Source: Zychaea mexicana
Lineage: Eukaryota; Mucoromycota; Mucoromycetes; Mucorales; Lichtheimiaceae
Assembly (NCBI RefSeq): GCF_025766255.1
Contig: NW_026516701.1
Coordinates: 124,001-188,000, forward strand
Direction: 5' to 3'
Length of the DNA stretch: 64,000 nt
Below the pieces are notes generated by a model. It had not been told where the DNA came from. It did no database searches and saw only the letters and a program-made list of their open reading frames with translations. Shown here one piece after another: positions 48,624-60,600 of the stretch (position 1 is its first letter; each line of letters starts with the position of its first letter). The position numbers were made by a program, and so were the translations under genes.

Positions 48624-50140
48624 TTAAAGTAAACCAAGATTATTATTTTCAATGTATTCTTTTAGCATTGCCTTTTCATTAAAGTTATCAATAGTTAACC
48701 AAGTATCTTCACTTTCTGAATAATCTTTCCATTTAACTAAAAAGTAATATACTTCATTTTCCATTTTATGAGTAACAATTACTTCAATTTCATAAGATTT
48801 ATATCCTCTTTGTTTTCCTTTACCTTTAATTTTTCTTTTCTTTGATATTTTTTCCCTTTTTTATAATCATCACTCGAATTACTAGCATCACTATTAATTT
48901 CATCACCTGAATAATCATTATCTATCATAGGAGTATCCGATATATCCATAGTTAAGAAACTACTTTGTAATTTAAGCATTTTATTTAATTTATTTTTATT
49001 TTGCTTTTCATTACTGATAACAATATCTATTAATTTTCTTTCAATAGGAAAATCAAAGTTCTTAGTTTCCCATAACTTATGATGTGGCATAGTTGGTACA
49101 TTAAATAACTCACAAAATTTCTGTATATTCTTTAATAAACAAGCAACCTTAAATTGTAAATTATAAAACTTTACATTATCCATTTTCACAACTGATTTGT
49201 TATTATTAAATCTATGAAATTTATTACCTATTGCTGAAAATTGGTTTTCAATTTTACTTCTGAAACTTCCAAATGTTTTGTTAAAATGCTCTTCTGTAAT
49301 TGATAAGCTTTCACCAGGATTTTTTCTAATAGGATACACAAAATTATCATCAGTAAAATTATAACCTTTAGTTACTGATAAATCTACAAACTGTTTTAAA
49401 AATAAAGTGTAACCACCATCAACTGCAACAGTATCTTTATTATTAAGTTTTCTATATAATTTCATATTCAAGAACATACTACCATCAGAGCTATCTGAAC
49501 AATAATCACTTTTAGAAGTATAAATAATCATATCATTCATATCACTAACAAATTGAGTTCTTAATCCATTTTTCTTAAATTTATAACTATATAATCTGCT
49601 ACGTTTAATTTCTGTATCGGTATAATTTATTCTAGAATTATGACCGTCGATAATCAATATTACATATTTAAACAATTCTAGATTATATTTATGGGCAGAT
49701 AAAATTCTTAATTTTATATTTGAAAATATGTTATCCAATGCATCATTTACTATTTTATTTATTCTTTTATAATTTTCTTCATCTATCCAAAATTTTTTAT
49801 AAAAATTAAAAAAGGAACTTTGAGGAATAAATTTATCAATATCATCTTTTCCTGAAATACCAGATACTAAATAGTATAATAAAAATAAACCTTTTTCTAC
49901 TTCAAAATAAGGAGCAGGATATTCTTTATTAGTATATAATACAACCAAAAAGAAAAAGACTGCAATATATCCTAATTTTTCTAATAATTTTTTTTTAATA
50001 ATATCAATGTACTTGATATGTTTTATTTCTGTTCTATGTTTATACTTATTATTAATGATGGGCCAATTATAATTTAAAAAAGCCCAATGCATTACAAGTA
50101 TAGAATTTACTTCATCGGTAATCAATTTATTAATATCCAT
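48624..50140 (-). CDS. DDE_Tnp_4-type transposase with chromodomain tail, frameshifted
   Basis: The frame from ATG 50140 encodes 453 residues. Its core matches DDE_Tnp_4 (Harbinger/ISL2EU superfamily): LIIDGHNS, then AVDGGY (second Asp) and FRSKIENQFSAIGNKFHRF (Glu). A Ser/Asp-rich and Lys-rich linker follows. The reading then shifts by one base in an A-rich run near 48826-48845. The other frame continues with a chromodomain-like module (YEIEVIVTHK, VYYFLVKWKDYSESEDTW) to a stop at 48624-48626. Chromodomains on integrases or transposases steer insertion to marked chromatin. The frameshift may be a mutation or a homopolymer error. No introns; codon use follows the AT bias. Confidence 0.8.
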
Positions 50141-50734
50141 TGTTATTATTTTTATATTAAAAAAAATTCAATTTTTTTTATGATAAAATAAAATAGTTTT
50201 AATTTTAGAAAATAATCCTACAAACTATAAAATCTTTATTACCCATAAAATCCTTACTATCTATAAAAATAAAAAAAAACTAAAACTATTAGTATATCGC
50301 CAAGAGCTGCAACTAGTTTATAAGCATCGTGTGTCAGTACTTGAGAATTCCTGTTAAATAGAAAACTATGAAACTAAAAAAATATTAATGAATTATCATA
50401 TAACCAAATTGAATAAAAAGCCGTTAAGCTAAAATGATCTATGATATAGACAAATTGGAGCAAAATCTACCAGAGGGTAAAGCAAGATTAGTTTCGAAAA
50501 ATAGCATTGGAAAGCCCTTTTAAGTAGCTGCACTATTTTAAAAAAAATATAAAGTATTAGTTGATTACATCAAGGTTTTCATTGAGCAAGACTTTCGTTG
50601 TTGAGATATGTGAATGTGTAAGAAGCATTTGTTGGCTGTGTGTTATGTAGCAACCAATTTTATTTTATTTTATGTCTGAGTTTTAGAGAGACTCGTCATT
50701 ATCTTTTTATAAAAAAAACTTACCACTGAAACGA

Positions 50735-50761
50735 GGGGTACGCGAATTTTTACGTACTTCC
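50735..50761. repeat. MULE left terminal inverted repeat
   Basis: Starts GGGGTAC and contains AATTTTTACGTACTTC, matched inverted at 54619-54648. Confidence 0.85.
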
Positions 50762-50903
50762 ATTTTCAGCGATTGCAGGAAAAGCAGTCGCTCTGGCAGG
50801 AAAACCGGTCTCTTTTTTCTGAGTGCGTTCCTTGACTACTTACACTCACTAGTCATACAAACTCACTGACACCAATTTTTACGTACATCAACCTTTACGT
50901 ACC

Positions 50904-53900
50904 ATGTCCTACAATATGAAATCTGAATTTACAAAATGGATCGACGGCGATGAGATTGAGCAGGTCACGTTAATTCGTAAAACGGACCAAACTTATGCGC
51001 GACCCACTGACATCGGCTGGCAGCTACATCAGCAAAATCAAAAGAAAACTGAAAGCGGTGTTAGCATTACGAAGGTTTGTCTCGGTGCTGTGCAATGTGT
51101 AAAAGACGATTGCGTACGAAAGAACCTTCCAGTCAAGCCAGCCAGCACCAAAGCACTTATCAAGCTGCAGAAGTGTGTCAAGTGCGATACGGAGTTGCGA
51201 CATATTCCCTGTAAGGTTCGTGTCCACTTCAAGTTCGTTGGCAGTGTGGGCAGTGTCGAACATTGTGGTGTGCATTCGCACAGTCGATATGAAGCCGTTC
51301 ATATCAGCAAGAGCTCCGTCGCCAAGCTTGCTAAGAGAGTTTTGCGATCCCCGCAGGAAAGACCCATGGCTCTTGTTATAGGCTCCAGCTCTCAAAGACC
51401 AATGAACCCACCACAACCTCTGCGCGAGATCGACAGCGACTTACAGCATGCTGGTAAAGTTGCGTATCACCGCTGCAAAATCCTTGCAGCCAATGGCTTC
51501 AACGCTAAAGGTATACCCAGCATCGAAACAGTAACTGCTTCAGTAATGAAGCTTAATGTCGAGTATCCCGGTTATCTTCGTTCACCACTCGACCTCCACC
51601 CTGACAGTTTTTGCATTCCTTTCGCTTCGCCGTACATTCTGGACGATGTTGACTACAGCCGCCAACCAATTCTAATGGATGTCACTTACTCCTGCTTTGG
51701 CGACGGCTATTACCTCTGCAACTCTGTCATATATCAAGAAAAACTGGAAAAGTATGTTCCAGTTTTCCAAGCGGTTCTTGGTGGTTTAACCACTAAAAAC
51801 TTCGTTTCGTTCTTCACGACAATGTTCAAAGTTTTGAATGTAAAGAAAAACGACGACGGTGAACCATCTATGTGTGGGATAATGATGGACTTTTCCCAAG
51901 CGCAAAGAACCGGCTTTTTTATCGCGTTCAGCAACATTTTTCCCGGTGCCAAAAGTGGGGAGACTTACTTAAAGGGTTGCTATTTTCACTGGAAACAGTC
52001 GGTTGAACATATACAAAAAATGGGTGATGTTGTACCAGTGGAACGCCGAAGGATATTCTTGGAATACACCAGGGTCATGTATGAGACGACGGTGGAACAG
52101 ATGTTTGATGTTGTAACCGCTCAAATGGAGAAAGAATTCCCGCATACTTAAAAATGGCTAAACTGGTGGCTTCGACCTGGCGTTGCTAGTATGATCTTTC
52201 GCTCGAAAACGACGATGCATGAAGAGCTTTTACTCAATGCCACAAGAACAACGAACGGCGTAGAATCATTCCATCGTAATATCTACCATTTCGTTCAGCA
52301 ATCCAAGCCGATTCTTTCAACGTTACCTGAACTTTTCAACTACATGCGAAATGAAGAGAGTAACTTGGAACATGTTCTTGCTGGCAAAAATATACGTTAT
52401 AAGATATCTGCGCCTTCGTAAGTTTCTTCTTAGCGTAGTGAGGGTGTGTATTGCATCAAAACTAGTTAGCATCTGGCTTATTCTACGCTTTATATATGCA
52501 GTCCTTTCAAAGCGCCTAAAAAGAAAAACATAAGCGACAGTCGTCCTCCAGAGAAACTTAAGCAATTATTGTCAAGAAGTTCTACCACTAATACCAGAAA
52601 GCGCTATACAGAAAATAATTCAGATCAAAATGAGCCAACCAAAAGAGCAAGAAAAACAACTAATGATACTTCACTTGGTAAAACAATAAGCTTGTTGTTT
52701 GTAAGAGTTTGAGAATACAGTAATTGAAACCTAATTAAAACATGTATATAGACTCTTTGGCTGTACCTGAATATCGAGAGGATACCGAAAAAAACGATTA
52801 TAGTAGTCAAAAAGAAGCAGCTGAAGATTGTGACAGAAAAAGAAAAGAAGCGGCCAATGCTCGAGAAGAACGCGCGAAAAAGCTATCTGATATCCGAGAG
52901 TTGTTCAAACAGCAAAAGAAGCAAGAATATAGAGCGAAGAAAAATGCAACGAAAAATATGACGTACGTAAATTGAGAGAGAAATTATTCAAAGCCTAATG
53001 TAAATCTTATGTATACCTGATACCTTTAGTGAACGTTCTTCGCATTTGAGCTCGCTAAACAAGTATCCAATCGCTATTGTTCCCAATGCTGATAATGCTT
53101 GCTTCATCGACTGCTTTTTACAAATAATGTTAAGGGTGATTCTGCCTTACATTCCTGAACCTCCGAAAATCGATAATGATGAAAGAGCACATTTACTATC
53201 AGACCTTTGGAGTGCGTCCAGACAGCAGGACTTTACAGGTCCTGTCTTGTCCTTCCGCCAATTTATCTGGGACCACGGTGCAAAGTTAAATATCGAGTGC
53301 AAAGGGGTATTCGGAGACCCAGCAGACGTGCTCCAATGTATACTTAAGAATAATGATATTTTACGTGCCTATCTACAATTCAAGACAAGACCACAGGCCA
53401 CCAAAATATCTACTCCTAAGGACAATAGCGCCAAAACATGAATGGCTGAGGCCTATGTTCAAGGAGACAAGATTCGAAACCGGTCATCCATCTTCCACTT
53501 GACGGATAAGGATTTCGATGAGGAGGACCTTGAAGATCCCACCGAAAGCAGCTTTGACAAATTACTGCAACAAAAGATTATACAAGCTCGTGTTGAAACC
53601 AGCAGCAGAAATCTTTATATGCAAAACATTGTCAGCTATGCCAGCTTCATCATCGCTCACGATCGAATACTAGGAAAAGATCACGAGTGGCGTGAAAAAT
53701 ACGCGTCCAACGAATCCAGCATGGTCTATTATCCAGAGCATATAAGTGTAATGAAAGCAGAGTATCACCTATGTGGCAGAATCTACTGTACCCGACCTAC
53801 TGGTTTTCACTATATAGCAACATGCAGAGCGCCTGACAACAACATTTACGAGTTCGATAATACGAAGCGTGTCGCTAAAAAACTCAAGAAAATCCATGGC

Positions 53901-54008
53901 AAGGTAGCATACACGCACTCCGTCATATATCGTAAACTCGCACAGCACAATAATCATCTTGACAAACCGTTTATTACGGAAGAAGAAGAAAAAGAATTTG
54001 AGCGGTAA
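50904..54008 (+). pseudogene. MULE transposase fused to ubiquitin-specific-protease-like domain, two in-frame stops
   Basis: Four exons close in phase over 960 codons: 50904-52417, 52502-52677, 52752-52962 and 53030-54008. N-terminus: Cys/His cluster (CVKCDTEL, HCGVHSHSR), a GCM/WRKY- or FLYWCH-like DNA-binding finger. Then the MULE core with DVTYSCFGDGY, MMDFSQAQR and the C-x-x-H box GCYFHWKQSVEH, followed by WLRPGVASMIF and TTNGVESFHR (candidate catalytic Glu). A Lys-rich coiled-coil linker (exons 2-3) leads to exon 4: NADNACFIDCFLQ resembles the USP Cys-box, and YHLCGRIYCTRPTGFHY with YEFDNTK resembles the USP His-box. In-frame stops TAA (52149-52151) and TGA (53439-53441) are the only breaks. 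Confidence 0.8.
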
Positions 54009-54618
54009 TGAGCTATATAAATCTCCATACAGGGATAAAGCGTCAAGCTGATGCTAACCCGCTATTATATTTCTGTTAGCCTATTACAAGATCCAGTAGT
54101 ATTATACCTATTGCAAAAGACAGGAAAATAAGCATATTCTACTTCTCTTTATCATATAAATAATATCCCAAGTATAAATCTCCCTTTTTTTTTTTGCTTC
54201 TTCCCCTTTCTGCTAAATCCATGTACCTTTTTTTCTTTTCCTTAAAATATAGTTTGCTCTTCCTTGCCCTCCATTGAAACTTAATAATATACAAAGAGTG
54301 CTACGACGTTCTTAAAATCAAAAGAAAAAAATGTACTTGTGTGATTATTATGCAAGTGGATAGGGTATGCTTATAGTGCGTAGAGTGGTAATAGTTGGCA
54401 TAAAAAATAAATCTTAAAAGTGACAACAACAACATGTATGGTCCTCTTAGCGCTCAAGGTACGTAAAAATCAAATACAGCAGGTACATAAAATCCCCAAA
54501 TAGGAAGTACGTAAAATTTTATAGTACAAATATACAGCGTCAGAACCGATTTACGTACTTGAGTGGCTAAGTACATAAAAACTTGGAGGCTAAGTACATA
54601 AAAATCCAAAAAAGGAAG

Positions 54619-54648
54619 GTGAAGTACGTAAAAATTTACAGTACCCCA
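54619..54648. repeat. MULE right terminal inverted repeat
   Basis: GAAGTACGTAAAAATT followed by TACAGTACCCC; inverted match to 50735-50761 with a few mismatches. Unit B begins at the next base. Confidence 0.85.
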
Positions 54649-55229
54649 ATATATAGTAGTTTCTAGTATACTACAGATTATATCTTTTGTTTCCCCTTTC
54701 CCATCATTACCCCATCACCTTTTTCCTGCGACCCAGCAGGTTTTTCAGAACCGAGCTTTGTGAACTGACGAGAGCAATAAGCTGAAATCAGCGGGTGTTC
54801 ATTCAATTTCGTCTTAATAAAATATATATCTATTTCAATGTGCTCCGATAAACAATGTGATATACAAAAAATTATTTGACGCAATAAACACTGAGAATAT
54901 AGTCTTTTTATTGATATTAATATATGTACTAAAAATGATAAAGTTGTAAGGCATATCTCATTATAAGCTTACTTGTTGGGTCAAAGTAAAATAATGTGTT
55001 TTTGAAGAAGAGAAAAAAAAAAGAAACAAAAAAATGAAACGCTCTCTTTTTGGAGCAAGAGGAAACATCACAAGATTATGTGAACTACAATATTGACATA
55101 AAGTGGGATACAAAAAAAAAGAAAAAAATGGGCTACTATATCAAATGAAATAAGTAAACTGACCTTTTGCGCCGCAGCCCTACTTCTTCCTTTCATCTCT
55201 TCCATTCAAGCCATTTGCATCTAGTTGTC

Positions 55230-57494
55230 ATGCCAACAGAATTCGAAAGTAAGTTGTTTTGTTACATATAATGTGGCTTGTAAATAAAAAAAACTGATTG
55301 TTACTTTCTTTTACAGATAAACTTCAAACTTATTTGGAAGGGTGCAAATGCTCAACGCGATTTGCTAAACTTTCTTTATTTATCATATCACATAAACCAC
55401 TTGTTTTCGAATACCAACCCAACGTTATGAATCCTCAAGATCTTCGTAAAATATTCAAAAGAGTATTCAACACAGCTGCAAACAATTATATGAAAGGCGT
55501 AAGTTAATTTATAATTTTTCTTCAAAAGAGAATTTAAATAAATCGAATATCTGACCATTTTTTTCGTTACAGACTTCTTTTTCTAGCGATGTGGATTCGA
55601 TTGATTGGAGCAAATTCTCTGATGAAAAAGCAACCCATTTGAATTCTACTAGTAGCAGTGTTACTCGTCAACCTTTAGAGGTATTTATTTTTAATCGAAT
55701 TCTAAATAATATAACCACCTTAATTTATATTAACTATTACTATTATTGTTATTATGTAAAGGTTTCAAAAGTTATTGATACCTCACTTTTAGACCCAGTT
55801 AAAAAGTACTTAGAACAAAAGGTACTGTTACAGTCGCTTATTAGTTATACTTCACTCGAAACAAGCTCATTTTAACATTTGGTTTTGTTATTAATTAGAA
55901 AAATGGCTTGAAACCAGTACTTCCCTCTATTCCTGATACTCTTTCTCCCAATGGCCACCAAAAACACCTCTTCAAGTATTGTGTTGAGATGATAAAGTGC
56001 GATAAAAATGTCAAAACTGTCGATGGACCTTTACAGTAAGTGGTTTATTTTGATTTTGATTTTTATTATCTAAATATAAAGATTGTATTGTTAAACATGT
56101 GTTATTGTAGGCTTGGCTTATCTGGTATCATTAATACCATTACAACAAATGAAACGATTAATATCAAGGATTACCTTGGTGAAGGAAAGTTCCAAGATTT
56201 GGCCAATATAATGATGAAAAAAGATATGAATAAACGGTGTTTCGATGATCATGCAGATGCTATTGTGAAAACTGTTTTAAATGTAAGCAAATCGAGGATA
56301 AAGTAGATATGAAGAATGACCCTTATTATAATATATATATTGATATAATATGCATATATTTATAGAGTTATGATGAAGGAGGTATTGTTGGTGCACGTAA
56401 ATACATATATAAGAAAAAATTGGAATTGCTGGATAAAGATGGTTACACAATTGATTCAATCGAGGTAAAAATATTTGATATTTTTACCTACCTGTAAGTG
56501 AATTTAATATGTTTCCCTACAATCAAAAATGGTATCTCTGTCAACCCATTTTATTTATAAATGCGTCATTTTTTAGATTCAACATGATACAGTTTGACTT
56601 TGACAGCAAGCACAAATATGTAATGACAGAAAATGAATCATTTTCACGTTGGCAATTTATCATTCGTCTTGTGATGATAAATGTAAAGGAAATAATAAAC
56701 GTAAACGAGCTAATGCAACTGTATTTTTCAGGGGTGAAGCAGTCTCACAAGCAACAAAAAATGAAATGCTCGACGCCCTTTCAACTTCATCATTTGGTCG
56801 AAGGATCGACATGCTTGTTATGACCCAATCTGAAGACGGCGAAGAAGGATGCGTTGAACTCTCTGCTAACGAGCACAAAAAAGGTGATGCAGAATTCGAA
56901 CTTGTAACTGAGCAACAATCCAAGAATATCGTCACCAACATCTGTATCTTGTCTCAATTACGAAAACGATTTGGGGTTGATATCAATGTTAATTGTAGCA
57001 CCAATCCATTGATAATGGACGTAATTGGTAAGGAAGGAGTGGAAAAGTGTGAGAAAAAGCATGTTATAACACCATAATTCATGTATTCACCCAATTTTTT
57101 TTCAAGGCCTTCGTGCTTATTTATACAGTGTTGCCAGAACTGAAGATGTATTTGTTGCATCGAAGGTTTCGAATAACTATGTTGTGTTGCCCACTTCTTT
57201 AGCAGACTTTGATGAGTTTATTGAGCAAGAAAGTATGTACCTTTTACTAAACTATTCGGTAAGTTGTTGTTACTGCTTTTATACTACATATGTATAAACT
57301 CCTTAGCTATTAGAGATAATGCTAATATAAAGTTTATTGTTATATAGAAATATATCATTGATGCTGCCAATGACATCGTTGGTTTAATGGATAAGACAAC
57401 AAAAAGACGATTTGAAACTATCATGAATGATCAGGTCGATAAAGAAAGCCCAAGGATCTTTTTCGCGGATAACAAAAAACCAAAAACAACTTAG
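55230..57494 (+). CDS. PD-(D/E)XK nuclease-like protein, copy B
   Basis: Uninterrupted copy. Exons: 55230-55248, 55317-55498, 55573-55680, 55762-55821, 55899-56035, 56111-56282, 56366-56493, 56732-57027, 57107-57258 and 57348-57494; 466 residues, all phases close. Residues of the putative nuclease core are D in GRRID, E and K in NEHKK, and a QQSKN helix. I recall similar proteins of unknown function as expanded families in mucoralean genomes, but this rests on memory of the motif. The intron between 56493 and 56732 is the least certain. Cellular role unknown; being carried in a duplicated, transposon-rich unit suggests a selfish or element-associated nuclease. Confidence 0.65.
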
Positions 57495-59171
57495 TGGTGA
57501 CATATGATATACCTACTTTACTACACTCTACATGAACAATAATCATTAGTTTGAAGATGAAACCATTGTAAAATATTTACCTGAAACCCCCTTTGCATAA
57601 ACAATAACACTCTTTAATATCAAATAAATAAAAATACTCACATGCTGGCTATAAGCCTCGATGATACTCATTCAACTTCTCTTCAACATTTCAAATATAA
57701 AACATCAACAGTAAAAAAACACCATAAGTGTATATAGTTACGCATCGCTTCAGTGATTCCAAAAAAGAAAAACAGTCGAGTTCACTCGAACCCCAGGATA
57801 GTAAATAGAAAATTAAACCAAAGGAATATGGCGGTGGTTGAAGGCAATGACGGAGGTGAAGCGAAAGTAAGACAAAATAATCATGACCTATGACAGTCAA
57901 TAATGACACAACAATTTGCTGATACACTGGGTAGAAACCATGAGGGTCTCAAGCAGTAGTCAAGAGCTTATTCAAGAAGCCAAAGTCAATCCAGATTGGC
58001 AAACAGTTAGTGTTATTTGACATCATCACCAATGCACAAGCAAACACCGCCACTAGACAAAGGAAAATGTAATAAAGAGGACACTCGGATGTAACCTTTG
58101 CGTCCAGAGGGAAGATGTGCTTTTATGTAGAAAATGGAAAAAGAACAAGCTAGCATTGAATGCCTTTTTATTGTAAGTTATACATATATCTATTTGTTAG
58201 CATGCTATTAAATAATACCCAGTTATCAATAGCGTCCATTAATTGAAATTGACACTTATATTAGTAAAAAACAACTCATTCGACATCATGGTTTATCAAA
58301 TGCTAAGGAATGTAGTATACTTAGTGATAAAATAATTATGTATGCGTGTGGCGTGCTTTGCTATATATAATTGACAATGATTTAGTTTATATATTTCGCA
58401 ACTTTTTTTAAGAATGGTGTAGTGCCTATATTGTGCCTACTGCTGAAGCAACAAACAATAGAAGTAGTAGTATTCTTTGTGTAGGCTACATTGTTGCTTC
58501 AGAATTTCTTATTTTCTAGTTATTAGCTAATTACAAACTTTTGTGGATAACGTACGAGATTTATCACGACCAGAGAAAACTCTAATGCTGTACCTTTGCA
58601 TAGCTTGTTATGTCCTTGAAAACCATCAGTGTTTTTAGACCTTGTACGTACTATTTATACTGTACTAGCTGAATGCTAGCTTTGCCATACTTTGTTTCCA
58701 CTTTGGTTCCCAGGATGCTATCATTCAATGTGAGTACGTCAGCTTCCTAAACTAAATAGTTACCGTCTTCAATGTCTGTTGCTTAAGCACATGAGTAAAT
58801 ATATGTATATCACATCTTGACTTCTGAAATACCCATAAAGTAACAAATCTCATAAGGTGTAATGATTCTATCTATCCTCAAGCCAGCTATAAAATGTTGA
58901 CGAAAACTACTACTGGCTCTATATGAATCAAAGACCAGTCTGATAAAAACTCATAATAAATCATTGCGAGGGTGCTTTCACAAATTAAATAGATAAAAGT
59001 GCTTGTATATCTTTATTATAAAATATATCAAATTGTCAATGTAACAGGACTGGCATGTAATATCATTTTCATGTGACAAATTTTCTGGAGAAACCATTTT
59101 AAAAGATTAACCACCTCCACAAAATAGAATAAAAATGCAGGATCAAAATGGAAATAGCCATTCCATGAACT
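57495..59171. other. Noncoding stretch of unit B
   Basis: Counterpart of 45612-47287. No gene recognised; includes the hairpin at 58443-58502. Confidence 0.5.
58443..58502. repeat. Inverted repeat hairpin in unit B
   Basis: Copy of the hairpin at 46560-46619. Confidence 0.7.
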
Positions 59172-60004
59172 GAGGATTCCTATCGAATAAAATATCATCC
59201 ATAGAAAATCACCGCTGTTATTATTACTGCCGCAAATATATAATATATAGAAGTCATTACCAGTTTGAAATAAACAATACATGTCGAACTAGTGCGTGAA
59301 CAACAGGTGAAAATCTGGTGCGTAGGCAGATAATCAAAGCTGAAGTTCTTAGAACCACAAGCGAGGACTAGACAGGGGCCATTAAGGATTGCCATCTAGG
59401 TTGTCGCAAGAGCTGCAACTAGTTTATAAGCATCATGTGTCAGTACATGAGGATTCCTATCGAATAAAATATCATCCATAGAAAATCACCGCTGTTATTA
59501 TTACTGCCGCAAATATATAATATATAGAAGTCATTACCAGTTTGAAATAAACAATACATGTCGAACTAGTGCGCGAACAACAGGTGAAAATCTGGTGCGT
59601 AGGCAGATAATCAAAGCTGAAGTTCTTAGAACCACAAGCGAGGACTAGACAGGGGCCGTTAAGGATTGCCATCTAGGTTGTCGCAAGAGCTGCAACTAGT
59701 GTATAAGCATCATGTGTCAGTACTTGAGGATTCCTATCGAATAAAATATCATCCAGTTAGAAAAGCACCGCTGTTATTATTACTGCCGCAAATATATAAT
59801 ATATAGAAGTCATTACCAGTTTGAAATAAACAATACATGTCGAACTAGTGCGTGAACAACAGGTGAAAATCTGGTGCGTAGGCAGATAATCAAAGCTGAA
59901 GTTCTTAGAACCACAAGCGAGGACTAGACAGGGGCCATTAAGGATTGCCATCTAGGTTGTCGCAAGAGCTGCAACTAGTTTATAAGCATCGTGTGTCAGT
60001 ACTT
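59172..60004. repeat. 278-bp tandem repeats in unit B, three copies
   Basis: Unit starts at 59172, 59449 and 59726, ending near 60004 (periods 277-279). Copies are about 97% alike. One unit more than in copy A, showing copy-number change after the duplication. Confidence 0.92.
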
Positions 60005-60378
60005 GAGAATTCCTGTTGAATAAAAAACCGTGAAACTAATGATTTATCATATAAACAAATTGAATAAAAAGCCGTGAAGCTAAAATGATTTATAATATAG
60101 ACAAATTGGAGCAAAATCTACCAGAGGGTAAAGCGAAATTAGTTTCGAAAAATAGCATTGGAAAGCCCTTTTAAGTAGCTGCACTATTTAAAAAAAATAT
60201 AAAGTATTAGTTAATTACATCAAGGTTTTTTTTTTTTTCATTGAGCAAGACTTTCGTTGTTGAGATATGTGAATGTGTAAGAAGCGTTTGTTGGCTGTGT
60301 GTTATGTAGCAACCAATTTTATTTTATTTTATGTCTGAGTTTTAGAGAGACTCGTCATTATCTTTTTATAAAAAAAAC

Positions 60379-60600
60379 CAGAGTTGCTCGAGCGACCAAA
60401 TTTTTCCTTGCGTAGACCAAATTTTTACATATAGGAGTTTAAACATCTGTTACACATGTCTCCTCTACTATCTTCACTCCTTCGGGAGACCAAACTTCTC
60501 CCCACACCAATTTCAGATTTTCCTTACAATCTGTAATTCCTTGCGTAGACCAAAAAAAAGTGGAAGTGTAATTCTTTGTGTAGACCAAATAATCATGTTG
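60379..60600. repeat. Repeated GTAGACCAAA words after unit B
   Basis: CTTGCGTAGACCAAATTTTT, CTTGCGTAGACCAAAAAAAA and CTTTGTGTAGACCAAAT occur at about 60410, 60540 and 60577. They start exactly where similarity to unit A stops and look like the subterminal repeats of another element, whose far end I could not find. Confidence 0.4.

Larger units (their letters stand above)
47806..50300. mobile_element. AT-rich DDE transposon (PIF/Harbinger or ISL2EU-like)
   Basis: A 2.5-kb insertion present in unit A and absent from unit B, in the middle of a 278-bp repeat. CAAG is repeated at both borders (47802-47805 and 50301-50304), though a 2-bp AA duplication with GGCG ends is equally possible. Ends GCGGGTATAT and ATATCGC are short imperfect inverted repeats. 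Composition is about 80% A+T, far from the host genes. It carries two convergent frames: a transposase (minus) and a small Cys/His protein (plus). Confidence 0.88.
38374..50718. repeat. Duplicated unit, copy A (expanded by insertions)
   Basis: Direct-orientation duplicate of 54649-60378. Similarity starts at AATATATAGTAG (38374 and 54649) and ends at CTTTTTATAAAAAAAAC (about 50718 and 60378). Most of the shared sequence differs at only isolated bases (for example one Lys/Ile change in 182 nt of exon 2). Copy A holds two extra elements, an hAT (39415-43797) and a DDE transposon (47806-50300), and one fewer 278-bp repeat. It lies directly after the LINE tail. Confidence 0.92.
50735..54648 (+). 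mobile_element. MULE-like DNA transposon with USP-like domain
   Basis: A 3.9-kb element between the two duplicated units. Ends GGGGTACGCGAATTTTTACG (50735 onward) and the reverse complement of the right end GGGGTACTGTAAATTTTTAC match for about 27 bp. TACGTAAAA-type words recur near both ends (50875-50905 and 54460-54640). The flanking 10 bp do not match each other, so no target duplication remains. One four-exon gene fills it. Confidence 0.85.
54649..60378. repeat. Duplicated unit, copy B (uninterrupted)
   Basis: 5.7-kb direct copy of unit A without the two insertions, so it shows the ancestral layout: gene (55230-57494), about 1.7 kb of noncoding DNA, three 278-bp repeats and a 370-bp tail. 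It begins directly at the right end of the MULE element. Confidence 0.92.

Noticed and set aside
59195..59951. Repeated 64-66 residue minus frames in the 278-bp repeats
   Set aside because: The same frame in each unit follows from tandem copying; units are not multiples of three in period and carry no motif.
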